A stretch of 25,803 nt of DNA from Mycoplasmataceae bacterium (GTDB taxonomy: Bacteria; Bacillota_I; Bacilli_A; Mycoplasmatales; Mycoplasmoidaceae), in the NCBI GenBank assembly GCA_020024755.1, contig JAHHTH010000008.1, positions 1 to 25,803 on the forward strand, in the 5' to 3' direction. Below, one piece after another: positions 17,698 to 25,803 of the stretch. The translations under genes and the position numbers were made by a program. How positions within the stretch are numbered: the stretch's first letter is position 1; the number at the start of each line of letters is the position of its first letter. A model generated the notes under the pieces. That model did not search any database, was not told where the DNA came from, and worked only from the letters and a program-made list of their open reading frames with translations.

Positions 17698-18999
17698 TTA
17701 TAGTAATTCACAAATTAATTCATTGTTAAATACTTGTTTAACTTTTACTTTAATGAATTGGTTTAATAGATTAGGTTTATCAGTTCTTACTAATACTTTT
17801 GAATATTCACTGCTTTTACCAATATAAACACCATTTTCGTATTTTTCAAAGATTACTTCTATTTCTTTATTTATAAATTGAGTTAAGTATTCTTTGTATA
17901 GTTGTTTATTTAATGCTTCTGCTTCTAAGAATCTATTGTGTTTGATTGTGCCATTTAAATCTTTTAATCTAGCTGCTGCAGTATTTCTTCTTTTAGAATA
18001 AGTAAAGATATGACAAGAACTCATTTTAATTTCTTTTAAAAACTCTAATGATGTTTTGTGATCTTGTTCAGTTTCTGTAGGAAAGCCAACGATATAATCA
18101 GTGCTAATACAAGCTGTAGGACTTAGTGTTCTTATCTTATTTACTAATGTTTTGAATTGTTCACAAGAATATTTTCTATTCATCTTTTCAAGAATTGCGT
18201 CTGAACCTGATTGAATACATAAGTGTCAGTGATTACAAAAGCGATCTTGGTTTTTTGTAATCAATTCTACTATTTCATCTGTAATTTGAAAAGGTTCTAC
18301 TGAGGAGATTCTAATTCTAAAATTACCAGGTAATGCATGTATCTTTTTAAGGAGTTGATAGAAGTTGGTTTGGCCATCATCATATCCTGCAGTATTTACA
18401 CCTGTTAAAACTATTTCTTTAAATCCTCTTTTGACAAAGTCTTGTACTTGACTAATAATATTACTTGCTTTGGCAGAACGTTGTCTTCCTCTGGCAAAAG
18501 GAATGGTGCAATAACTACACATAAAATTACATCCATCTTGAATCTTAATGAATGCTCTTGTTCTATCTTCAAAACTTGATGTTAAAGTTTCTTCAAACTC
18601 TTTTTCTAATAGGAGATTATCAACTTTAGTAATTTGCTTTTGGTTTTTCTTATATTCTTTAATTAAGTCTAAAAGATTATTCTTATATTTATTTCCTATT
18701 AAGATATCTACTTTTAACTTTTCTTTGATTTCATCACTTGACGTTTGTGCATAACATCCAGCAACTACAATAACTGCTTGTGGATTTAATTTGTTTGCTC
18801 TACTAATCATATTTCTAGATTTAGAGTCAGCAATGTTTGTAACTGTACATGTGTTAATAATATAAATATCAGCCTTTTGATCAAAGTCTACTTGAACTAA
18901 ACCATTAGATAGTAAATCATTGATAATAACTTGAGATTCATAAGTATTTACTTTACATCCTAAAGTTTGGATAGCAAAAGTTTCTAGATTTAAAGCCAT
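17698..18999 (-). CDS. mtaB: tRNA (N6-threonylcarbamoyladenosine37) methylthiotransferase MtaB
   Basis: A 433-aa radical-SAM enzyme that inserts sulfur and a methyl group into t6A37 of ANN-decoding tRNAs to make ms2t6A. The N-terminal UPF0004 domain has TLGCKVNTYESQ (Cys15), INTCTVTN (Cys51) and VAGCYAQ (Cys82) for the auxiliary cluster. The radical-SAM loop is CNFMCSYC (Cys157, 161, 164). Further matches are GVNTAGYDDG, then HWHLCIQSGSD and MNRKYS, followed by a C-terminal TRAM-like segment ending ELICELL. The GCKVN motif favours MtaB over MiaB. One TGA (in CNHWHL) is Trp. Its ATG overlaps the stop of the membrane-protein gene (TAATG), so translation is coupled. It is the last gene of the efp-nusB-rsmE operon. 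Confidence 0.9.
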
Positions 19000-19616
19000 T
19001 AGAAATCTCCAGCACTAGCTTCTTCTTTTGGTTTGTTTTTAGATTTTGAAGATTTAGCATTACTATCTTTTCTAACTCTAGGTTCATTATCATCATCATG
19101 TGGTTGTGAGAACTTAGAATTTTCTTCTTCACTTATTCTTTTTAGTTCTTCTCTACTTAAGATAGAAAAGTTAATGCCTACATTTAGATATGTTGTAAAT
19201 CCAATAATAGCCATACTAATTAAAGCACTTAAACCAAATCCAACCCATAGCATAATTTCAGTTGGAGTTCTATCATACATAAAGATTGCAGTAATGGTTA
19301 AAACAAATGGAGCAACAAAGTTAAGAATAGAAGCACCACATGCTCATTTAAATCCTTCTAATAATTTAGGATTAATGGGAGTAGTATTTTCTTTCATGAA
19401 TTTCTTTAATAGATATACATATAATCCAATAAGTCCACAACCCATAAGAGTAAATACAATTGGTATACTTACTGTTCATTTTAAATCATTATATACTTGT
19501 GCTATGTTTCCATCTGCATATTTAAATCCATGTAAAAAGATACCTAAAACAATTGCAGAGCTAATACTCACAATTGCATTTGCAGCTAAAATAATATAAT
19601 TCATATATTTATTCAT
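18999..19616 (-). CDS. Uncharacterised four-helix membrane protein, 205 aa
   Basis: Read through two TGA codons, the 205-aa protein starts MNKYMNYIILAANAIVS. It has four predicted transmembrane helices at about residues 7-28, 47-70, 89-111 and 121-146. A hydrophilic tail of about 55 residues, rich in Lys, Glu, Asp and Ser (REELKRISEEENSKF, KSSKSKNKPKEE), follows and is probably cytoplasmic. No transporter or enzyme motif is recognised. The ATG at 19616 overlaps the rsmE 3' end by 8 bp, and its stop overlaps the mtaB start by one base. It is an unknown membrane protein fixed inside a translation-factor operon. The similar small integral proteins of mycoplasmas are mostly uncharacterised. Confidence 0.8.
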
Positions 19617-20325
19617 TTTTAAATACCTTTAACAATACATATGATACCACACTACACAAATAAATAGTAGCAGTTTCACTTCTTAAAATAGTTTTAGTTA
19701 AATTGATAATTCTATTTTGAGATTGACACATTAATTTAAGATCTTTTTCAGTTAATCCACCTTCTGGTCCTACAATTATTCCAATCTTATTTGTTTTTGT
19801 TGATAGTTCTTTTTCTAAATCTACTTTTTGATCTGTAAAGTGAGCAATAAGGTTTATATCATTTTGATTTAATAATTGAACTAATCTTTCTTGTGAATTA
19901 ATGATTTCAATGTTCATTAGTTTATTACGATTAGATTGTTCACAAGCTTCTTTGATTATTTTTTCATAACGTGAAAGATTATGTTTGATATTTCCTTGAC
20001 TTAATTCTGAATTGAAAATATAGAAGTTTGAAACATTAAGTTCACAAGCTTTTTGGATAGCAGTTTCTAAATGACTTGGTTTGATAGTAGGTTGGAATAC
20101 ATTTAACTCAAATGGGTTTGTAGTATCTTCAATTAGTTTTTCTACAATTTGAGCTCTTAGAGGTATTAGAGATGTTAATGCAACAAGAAATTTATTGCCA
20201 TTTTTATCAATGGCAATAACTTGATCTTTTTCTTTTAATCGCATTACTTTAATGATGTGGTGTTCATCTTCTGGTAAGAATGATACAGAATCATTAATTA
20301 TTTTTTTGATAAAGTACTTTTGCAT
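19609..20325 (-). CDS. rsmE: 16S rRNA m3U1498 methyltransferase RsmE
   Basis: A 238-aa SPOUT-class methyltransferase that methylates N3 of U1498 in the 30S decoding region. An N-terminal PUA-like part contains DEHHIIKVMRLKEKDQVI (about residues 20-37). The C-terminal knotted SAM-binding domain shows KPSHLETAIQKACEL, IVGPEGGLTEKDL and LRSETATIYLCSVVSY, all diagnostic of the family, and the length is typical. Its ATG overlaps the nusB stop by one base (TAATG), and its 3' end overlaps the next membrane-protein start by 8 bp, pointing to translational coupling. Confidence 0.93.
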   Translation of the reverse strand: MQKYFIKKIINDSVSFLPEDEHHIIKVMRLKEKDQVIAIDKNGNKFLVALTSLIPLRAQIVEKLIEDTTNPFELNVFQPTIKPSHLETAIQKACELNVSNFYIFNSELSQGNIKHNLSRYEKIIKEACEQSNRNKLMNIEIINSQERLVQLLNQNDINLIAHFTDQKVDLEKELSTKTNKIGIIVGPEGGLTEKDLKLMCQSQNRIINLTKTILRSETATIYLCSVVSYVLLKVFKNE

Positions 20326-20708
20326 TATTTGATTACCTTATCAAGGATAGCGTTGATATATTTGTAACTATTATCGATATTGTATTTACGTGCTGTTATT
20401 AATGCTTGATCTATTATTACATTTTTGGGAGTATGGGCAACATTATATTCAGCAATACTTTCCACAATGATAGCTCTATCAAAAAAGTTCATTCTTTCTC
20501 AAGTTCAGCTAGGATTTAGATATGGTGTAATATCTTTTACAACTTCATCATAATGGTCACATGCATATTCTAAAATTTTAGTTTGTTCAGCATCAAATTC
20601 ATAGTCAATAAATCCAATTTCTGACAATTCTTGTTTATTATATCCCATTAAGATGTGTTGGTAAATTAATACGGTTACATCCAATCTTTTCTCTCACTGT
20701 GGTTTCAT
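20325..20708 (-). CDS. nusB: Transcription antitermination factor NusB
   Basis: A 127-aa protein recovered only when its several TGA codons are read as Trp; the standard code cuts it into pieces. It starts MKPQWEKRLDVTVLIYQHILMGY. The C-terminal half has the NusB signature: WERMNFFDRAIIVESIAEY, PKNVIIDQALITARKY, then YKYINAILDKVIK. NusB binds boxA RNA with S10/NusE and promotes processive rRNA transcription. The length is close to the usual 130-150 aa. The start at 20708 has AGGA about 11 nt upstream and lies 29 bp after the efp stop; the stop overlaps rsmE. The efp-nusB pairing is common in Firmicutes and mollicutes, which supports the call. Confidence 0.87.
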
Positions 20709-20737
20709 ACAAAGATCAATCCTATCTATTTAACTAA

Positions 20738-21301
20738 CTAAGCTCTTGAAATATATTTTCCAGATTTAGTATCGATTAATACTGATTCTCCAGCTTTGAT
20801 GAATTGAGGAACTTGAATTTCTCATCCAGTTTCTAATCATGCTTTCTTTTGTGCATTAGTAACTGAGTTACCTTGAACAGCTTCTTCAGCTTCTTTAACT
20901 TTCATAGCAACTTGGTCTGGTAAAGAAACACCTAGAATTTCTGATTCTAATTTTAAAACAGCTACTTCAGTTCCTTCAACAATAAAGTTCTTTTCTCATT
21001 CTAATTGTTTAGAAGGGATTTCAACTGTTTCTCATGTTTCTTGATCAGTGAAAACAAAGTTGTCTCCATCTAAATAACTAAATGCCATTTTAACTGTATT
21101 AAGCATTGCTGCTTCTAGTTTTTCACCTGTTAAAACTTCAACAGTAATAGCTCCAGTTCTTAAGTTTTTAACTTTACATTTAACAATACCTTCTCTCATT
21201 GCAGTTTTGTTAAATGAGTTTTCAATTACTTGGTATAAGTTTCCTTTGAAGTGGAATGCATTACCTGCTCTTAAATCTTTTGCGTCGTACATACTTGCCA
21301 T
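20738..21301 (-). CDS. efp: Translation elongation factor P
   Basis: A 187-aa EF-P with the three-domain layout, starting MASMYDAKDLRAGNAFHFKG. It relieves ribosome stalling at polyproline, which is relevant here because a Pro-rich protein is encoded downstream of the divergent promoter. Other family matches are GDNFVFTDQET, LPDQVAMKVKEAEEAVQGN and the C-terminal SGKYISRA. An ungapped alignment of residues 11-50 with E. coli EF-P places Met35 (loop NKTAMREG) at the position of modifiable Lys34, so beta-lysylation-type modification is not expected there. AAAGGAG is 7 nt before ATG 21301, the best ribosome-binding site in this part, and fixes the start. It is the first gene of the minus-strand operon. 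Confidence 0.93.
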
Positions 21302-21360
21302 AAGAATACTCCTTTATTTATATGTTAATAATACTTATTAATAATATCATATTGTGTTGT

Positions 21361-21387
21361 AAAAAATGTTAATTTAACACATTTTTT
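21361..21387. promoter_or_regulatory. Palindrome in the efp / hydrolase divergent spacer
   Basis: TGTTAA-t-TTAACA (21367-21379) is embedded in a longer interrupted inverted repeat, aaaaaatgttaa with ttaacacatttttt. It lies about 60 bp upstream of efp and 110 bp upstream of the divergent gene. A regulator site is possible. With genes diverging from both sides, it is not needed as a terminator. Confidence 0.4.
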
Positions 21388-21455
21388 GCTTTCAAAAATC
21401 AAAAAATAATTTGATAATTGAAAGGTTTATGGACATAATAGATATGCCTAAATGA

Positions 21456-21491
21456 TATAATTAATATATATAGTATAGGAAAAAATAGGAG
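21456..21491 (+). promoter_or_regulatory. Promoter -10 and RBS of the hydrolase-fold gene
   Basis: A perfect TATAAT at 21456-21461 and AGGAG at 21487-21491, 6 nt before ATG 21498. No clear -35. Confidence 0.5.
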
Positions 21492-21497
21492 AATATC

Positions 21498-22532
21498 ATG
21501 TTATTTAATCAAAATAAACCAAAAATTAAAATTAGCGGACTAGGTCAAAGTGACGCTAGTAGTGCTTCACCAAGTCCAATGGGTCTTGGTAGTTTAAAAT
21601 CTGGAATTAAAATTGGTGGATTAGGTCAAGCTAGTGGTCAATCTAATATGGCTGCTTCTGTAGCTTTACCTCCAGCTGAACCAACTGACTTAACTTTAAT
21701 TGAATCTGAAACAAGTTTAATTGGATCAAGACCTGGTCAATTATTACGTGCTAAAGCTTCAATCATTTACTTACCAGGTTTTGGTTGTGATTTTAGAAAT
21801 CATGAAAACTTTAAGAATCTTCTAACTTCTTATGACTACTATGCAATCAACTTCCCAGCTCATGGTAAGTCTATTTGAAAAGATGCTAGTCAATTAACTT
21901 TAACTTACTTCACTAACTTAGTAGTTGACTTTATTAAAGAAAGAAATTTAGATAAAGTAATTATCATTGGTCATGGTAGCTCTGCACCAGTAGCTGCTAA
22001 TGTATCAAGAATTTTACCAGATGTTGTAAAAGGTATTGTTTATATCTCTCCAATTGAAACTTCTTTCCAACAAGATGCTGGACAAGTTGAAGATGTTATG
22101 ATCCCAAGATTAATGGAAAACCTTGAACAATTAAACAGATTAAAAGTATTTAACTATGATTTAAAAGCAAATAATAGTGCTGCATGAAAATATGAAAATG
22201 AAGCTAAACTTGCTTACTACAACAAAAACCATGATGCTTTATCAATCATCTTAGGTTATTTATTAAGTGACCAATTAAAAGGATCAATTGAACAAGTTTA
22301 TCAAACAGTAACTGTACCTCAATTAGTTGTGTTTGGTGACTCTGATGGTTTAATCAGAATTGATGAAGTAATGAAGAAAGTACCAACATTATTTAAAGGT
22401 GCTGATGTATCTATTATTCCAATTGCTGGACATGAACCTGCATTTGATAATCCTAACAATTACTTCAGCAATGTAATTACATTCATTGATAAAGTTATCT
22501 TTGAAGATGAAAATCAAGGAGATGTTCTATAA
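21498..22532 (+). CDS. Alpha/beta-hydrolase-fold protein lacking the nucleophile Ser
   Basis: A 344-aa protein. Residues 1-62 are low-complexity, with two copies of a Gly-Leu-Gly motif (KIKISGLGQS at 9-18, GIKIGGLGQA at 36-45) and Ser/Ala/Pro linkers. Residues 86-340 look like an alpha/beta-hydrolase: LPGFGCDFRNH (oxyanion region, 92-102), INFPAHGKS (117-125), IIIGHGSSAP (nucleophile elbow, 155-164), VFGDSDGLI (acid, Asp281 or Asp283) and IAGHEP (His312). The elbow reads G-H-G-S-S where active enzymes have G-x-S-x-G, so the expected nucleophile is Gly160. This suggests a non-enzymatic or altered protein, unless Ser161 substitutes. The stop overlaps the next gene's ATG (TAATG), tying it to the Pro/Gly-rich protein. 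A structural or scaffolding role is inference. Confidence 0.82.
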
Positions 22533-23935
22533 TGCCTCCATTCTCTCAACCGCCTAGACCTCCTATGCCAGGTCAAGCGCCTGGAGCTCCTAGACCACCT
22601 ATGCCTGGAATGCCTGGTGTAGGTGCTGCTCCACGTCCTCCAATGCCTGGTATGCCTGGCGGTGCTCCTAGACCTCCAATGCCTGGTCAAGCTCCTGGAA
22701 TGGCTCCACGTCCTCATATGCCTGGACAAGCAATGGGTGCTGCTCCTAGACCACCTATGCCTGGAATGCCAGGTGCACAAGGTGGATTTGGTGGTCCTAG
22801 ACCTGCTGCTAATGGTGCACAAGGTGGATTTGGTGGACCAAGACCAGCTGGTGGATTTGGTGCACAACCTCAAGGTGGATTTGGTGGACCTAGACCTGCT
22901 GGTGGATTTGGTGCACAAGCACAAGGTCCTCAAGCTGGACAAACACAAGGGTTTGGTTCAGCACAACAAAGTCAAAATATGGACTTTGGAGATTCACAAT
23001 ACATCAAGGATCTAAAGACTCTTGAACAATTTTATGAACAAAATAGATATACTGAAATCTTAGCAACTAGATATGAAGATTTCCAATTCGCTGATTGAGA
23101 TGCACCTACTATCACATTACCTAAAGATGAAATCTATTCTAGATTAAAATATTATGATGATATTAAAAAGCATGAACGTCTTGATGAACGTCAATTAATG
23201 CAAATTCAACAAAAGGTTAACCAATTAATTAAACAATTAAATTATATTGATGACTATGAACACTATGAAGAATATGGTAGTGATGTATTATCATACAACG
23301 ATAAGTATCTAGATGAAAATAGAACTATTCATTGATATCAAAGAGAAACTGATATTAGAACAGATACTGGATTTGTATCTGATATTTCAGTAGCAATACC
23401 AAAAGAAAAATGATGAATGCTTGGTCTTGAAAATGCTTTAAATGCTGATAGTACTGATGTATATGTAAATGCAGCTGCAATTCCAGGTGCTGAAAATCAA
23501 TTATTAAGTCACCCTATGTTTAATAACCTAAGAACTATTGGTTCAAACTCAGATTTACCACAAGATAAAATATTAATTGATTATCCAGATACAACAGGAA
23601 ATAATATTCCAACTGTAAGAGTAGGAGAAAATGGTTCTTCTGCAAGTGGTAATAAAAAGAAACACTGATGATCAAAGAAAGAAAAGAAAGCTCAAGGAGG
23701 CCAAAAAATGCCACAAAATAATAATGCACAACAAATGAGTCCAGGATTCCCAAAAAAACAAAATCCACAAGCTCCAACTGCACCAGCTGGTGGTTTCCCA
23801 CAAAGACAAAATCCACAAGCTCCATCACCAAATGGTGGATTCGGTAACAGACCACAACCTCAAGCACCAACTCCTGGTGGATTTGGTAACAAACCACAAC
23901 AACAAGGACAAGGTTTCTTTGGTTACCAAAGATAA
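22532..23935 (+). CDS. Pro/Gly-rich repeat protein with a central domain, 467 aa
   Basis: Residues 1-150 consist of repeats such as APRPPMPGMPG and GQAPG, then GGFGGPRPA, which are proline-, glycine- and methionine-rich. Residues about 150-390 form a charged, aromatic-rich central domain (DLKTLEQFYEQNRYTEIL, KHERLDERQLMQIQQKV, DDYEHYEEYGSDVLSYNDKY) with possible coiled coil. Residues 390-467 return to low complexity (KKHWWSKKEKK, then PQAPTAPAGGFPQRQ and GGFGNRPQPQAPTPGGFGN). Several TGA codons are Trp. There is no signal peptide or membrane helix. Pro/Gly-rich cytoplasmic proteins are typical of mycoplasma attachment-organelle cytoskeletons, but I see no EAGR-box pattern, so that role is a guess. 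It is translationally coupled to the hydrolase-like gene. The local GC content is raised by the Pro/Gly codons. Confidence 0.85.
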
Positions 23936-23954
23936 TTAATCGTTCAATTTGATA

Positions 23955-24575
23955 ATGAACAATTTTACTATCAATAAGCAAATTAAAATACTACAAAATA
24001 GTGTTATGGAGAATAACACTATTATCTATTGTATTGATGATAGTGTATATGTTATTGATCCAAGCTTTGAAGCTTCAAGTATTTATCAGCAATATAATAA
24101 TTTCAAAAATAAGTATGTCATCTTAACACATTCACATTTTGATCATATAGGAGATGTGTTATCACTTAATCAATTTGCTCACAAGATATATATGTCTAGT
24201 GCAGTCAAAGATATCAAGAATCAATTAGATAAAAAGATATTCTATGATATTGATTTATTAGATTGAAATAAGGTTGAATTTATAGATGATAAACAAGTGA
24301 TAGGTGATATACATTTTTATCACACACCAGGACATTCAGCTGACTCTATGTGTATTGTAATTGGTGATGTGATGATTGCAGGTGATCATGTGTTTGCGAC
24401 AGCTATTGGTAGAACAGATTTGCCAACTAGTAATCCAAAACAAATGTATGAATCAATTCTTTATTTTAAAGAAATTTTGAAAGATAAAAATATCCAGGTA
24501 ATGATACCTGGACATGGGAAGTATGTAAGTGTAGAAGATTTGTTGAAATTTAATCATTATCTTCTTGTGAAGTAG
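23955..24575 (+). CDS. Metallo-beta-lactamase-fold hydrolase (glyoxalase II-like)
   Basis: A 206-aa cytoplasmic metallohydrolase. The metal-binding motif THSHFDH spans residues 58-64 (His59, His61, Asp63, His64). HTPGHSADS supplies the next His, AGDHVF the bridging Asp, and IPGHGK the last His, so the dinuclear centre is complete. The small size and the PGHS/GDHVF spacing match the YcbL/glyoxalase II-like group acting on thioesters; the exact substrate cannot be told. ATG 23955 is preferred to the TTG at 23949. It lies 19 bp after the Pro/Gly-rich gene and has no obvious Shine-Dalgarno, suggesting it is read from the same transcript. Its 3' end overlaps the convergent thiolase-type gene by 26 bp. 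Confidence 0.9.
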
Positions 24576-25452
24576 ATGTAGAACTCATTTTTAATCCAAG
24601 GTCTCTTAAATCAAGATCTTGGATTTCTTTTTCTTCGTTAATGAATCATAGATCACATTCTTTTCCATTCATTAATGCAATGAAGAAATTTTTGTATGCT
24701 GCCCTTCATTTGGGGTTGTCATAAAAACTCTTTTTTAAAAAAGCTTTCATTGAATCTCTTTGTGTAAAACCCTCCATTGGACAACCACAAGGTAAGATGG
24801 GCATTTGAAGATGTTTAGATTCACTAATAATATCTTTTTCACGACATGTAATTAAAGGTCTTATGAATCATATATTTGTTCTATCTAAATACATCTTAGG
24901 TTTGAAGGTAGCAATTCTACCTTCATTAATTAGATTTAAGAATAATGTTTCAATTGCATCATCAGCATGATGACCCATTGCTACTTTATTACAACCATAT
25001 TTTTTTGCAGCATCAATTAAGATAGCTTTTTTCATTTTCGAGCAAAGACTACATTGAATTTTACCTTTTTTCATATTGCCTTTTAGAATTTCTCCCATTT
25101 GAGAATCTTCTAAATGGAATTCTACACCTTGGTCTTCTCAATACTTTTGTAGTGAGTCATAATCTACAGCACATAGGTTTAATTTAAGGTGTACACCTAC
25201 TACTTCAAAATGAATTCCTTCTTTAGCTGCAATTTTACGATATAGACCTAATCCATATAGTAAACTCATTGAGTCTTTACCACCACTGATGCCTACACAA
25301 ATACGGTCACCATCTTGGATCATATTAAATATTTTATTAGCCTTAATTATGTTTCCTACAATCTTTCTCATACTTGAAAAATTATAGCATCTAATAATAT
25401 TTAATAAATCATTTTTAATTAAAGCATTAATGGTATTGATAGCATTAGTCAT
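24550..25452 (-). CDS. TtcA-family ATP-dependent tRNA thiolation enzyme
   Basis: A 300-aa PP-loop ATPase of the TtcA group. The PP-loop is ISGGKDS (residues 55-61) after the family segment NMIQDGDRICVG. The cluster or sulfur-binding CxxC is CSLCSKMKKA, then GHHADDAIETL and a late Cys motif LPCGCPMEG. TtcA enzymes activate C32 of tRNA with ATP and replace oxygen with sulfur to make 2-thiocytidine, using an iron-sulfur cluster. Whether this mollicute protein modifies the same base is inferred. Several Trp codons are TGA. Start 25452 gives the usual N-terminal extension; MRKIVGN at residue 28 is a less likely start. A TATAAT is 28 nt upstream. The C-terminal tail (MSSTSTSQEDND) is encoded opposite the end of the MBL gene. 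Confidence 0.87.
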
Positions 25453-25480
25453 TTTATATGCACTACATATAAATAGTTAC

Positions 25481-25486
25481 ATTATA
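25481..25486 (-). promoter_or_regulatory. -10 box of the TtcA-like gene
   Basis: A perfect TATAAT read on the minus strand, 28 nt before ATG 25452, inside the spacer after the repeat-protein gene. No clear -35. Confidence 0.4.
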
Positions 25487-25496
25487 TTTGCAATAA

Positions 25497-25803
25497 TTAT
25501 TTAGTAACTGCTGGTGGTGGAGTATCAGTCGATGTTGGCGACTTAGTACCTGATCCACCTGCTGGAGGTGTTTTACCTTCTGATCCACTTGCTGGTGGAG
25601 TATCAGTTGATGTTGGCGACTTAGTACCTGATCCACCTGCTGGTGGTGTTTTACCTTCAGATCCACTTGCTGGTGGAGTATCAGTTGATGTTGGCGACTT
25701 AGTACCTGATCCACCTGCTGGTGGTGTTTTACCTTCTGATCCACTTGCTGGTGGAGTATCAGTCGATGTTGGCGACTTAGTACCTGATCCACCTGCTGGA
25801 GGT
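25497..25803 (-). CDS. Tandem-repeat surface-type protein, 3' part
   Basis: The C-terminal part of a gene that continues beyond the window on the right; the stop TAA is at 25499-25497. The visible 101 or so residues are almost wholly a 26-aa repeat made of PTSTDTPPA, SGSEGK and PPAGGSGTK segments, ending TPPPAVTK. The composition (Pro, Thr, Ser, Gly, no hydrophobic core) and C-terminal position match phase- or size-variable surface lipoproteins of mollicutes, such as Ureaplasma multiple-banded antigens and Mycoplasma Vlp proteins. The lipoprotein signal would lie outside the window, so this is inference. The frame is chosen because it runs unbroken to a stop just past the array and gives a balanced PTSG-type protein; other frames give Gln/His-rich strings. 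Confidence 0.75.
   Translation of the reverse strand, partial: PPAGGSGTKSPTSTDTPPASGSEGKTPPAGGSGTKSPTSTDTPPASGSEGKTPPAGGSGTKSPTSTDTPPASGSEGKTPPAGGSGTKSPTSTDTPPPAVTK
25508..25803. repeat. 78-bp tandem repeat array (about 3.8 copies in window)
   Basis: The marker gtatcagt recurs at 25522, 25600, 25678 and 25756, exactly 78 bp apart. Copies differ only at a few silent third positions (tcg/tca, cct/cca, tca/tct in the minus-strand frame). Because 78 is divisible by 3, loss or gain of copies keeps the frame. The array continues past the window edge. Confidence 0.95.

Noticed and set aside
21361..21387. Terminator reading of the inverted repeat upstream of efp
   Set aside because: The genes on both sides diverge from this spacer, so no transcript needs ending there. 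It is reported as a possible regulatory palindrome instead.
22514..22948. Minus-strand ORF rich in Ser/Arg/Thr opposite the Pro/Gly-rich gene
   Set aside because: It is a shadow of the repetitive plus-strand coding sequence (low-complexity complement) with no start context of its own.
25463..25792. Alternative minus-strand frame through the 78-bp repeats (Gln/His/Val-rich)
   Set aside because: Every frame stays open in a 78-bp repeat. The PTSG frame ends at a stop right after the array and has a sensible surface-protein composition.

Overview
The window comes from an AT-rich mollicute (Mycoplasma/Ureaplasma-type bacterium). Nearly every long gene is readable only if TGA is translated as tryptophan, and in the standard code those genes break into fragments. 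The set of small-genome genes (RNase HIII, EF-P, NusB, RsmE, MtaB, TtcA-like, tmRNA), large repetitive surface proteins and Pro/Gly-rich proteins fits the Mycoplasmatales/Mycoplasmoidales. I cannot name the species from the sequence alone.

Layout. Positions 1-780 hold small coiled-coil genes in tandem near-identical copies, ending at a clear terminator. Positions 765-6359 are a minus-strand block: a DUF4143-type AAA+ ATPase behind a repeat-rich, operator-like 300-bp intergenic region, a Cof-type HAD phosphatase, two tightly coupled genes of unknown function (583 and 143 aa), and RNase HIII. Several of these starts sit only 6-10 nt downstream of a perfect TATAAT, suggesting leaderless mRNAs. 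Positions 6360-6560 are a divergent spacer with a T15 tract inside a hairpin. Positions 6561-16916 are one giant gene for a 3451-aa membrane-anchored surface protein. It is built from about 20 degenerate ~105-aa beta-rich modules that alternate between two types in a ~213-aa super-repeat.

Positions 16944-17590 form an RNA block: terminator, tmRNA (ssrA), an unusual 50-nt tRNA-like element starting one base after the tmRNA CCA, tRNA-Thr(GGU), and a terminator. Positions 17698-21301 are a compact minus-strand translation operon, in transcription order efp, nusB, rsmE, a four-helix membrane protein, mtaB. Most junctions are TAATG-type overlaps. The nusB gene is easily missed because of its TGA codons.

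Positions 21498-24575 run on the plus strand: an alpha/beta-hydrolase-fold protein lacking its nucleophile serine, a coupled Pro/Gly-rich repeat protein of cytoskeletal or attachment-organelle style, and an MBL-fold hydrolase. The last gene overlaps the 3' end of a convergent TtcA-family gene. The window ends inside a minus-strand surface-type gene whose 3' end consists of 78-bp (26-aa) tandem repeats.

The items most worth following up are the 50-nt tRNA-like element beside the tmRNA, the alternating-module giant surface protein with its upstream T15 hairpin, the pseudo-hydrolase plus Pro/Gly-rich protein pair, and the palindromic repeat cluster upstream of the ATPase gene.
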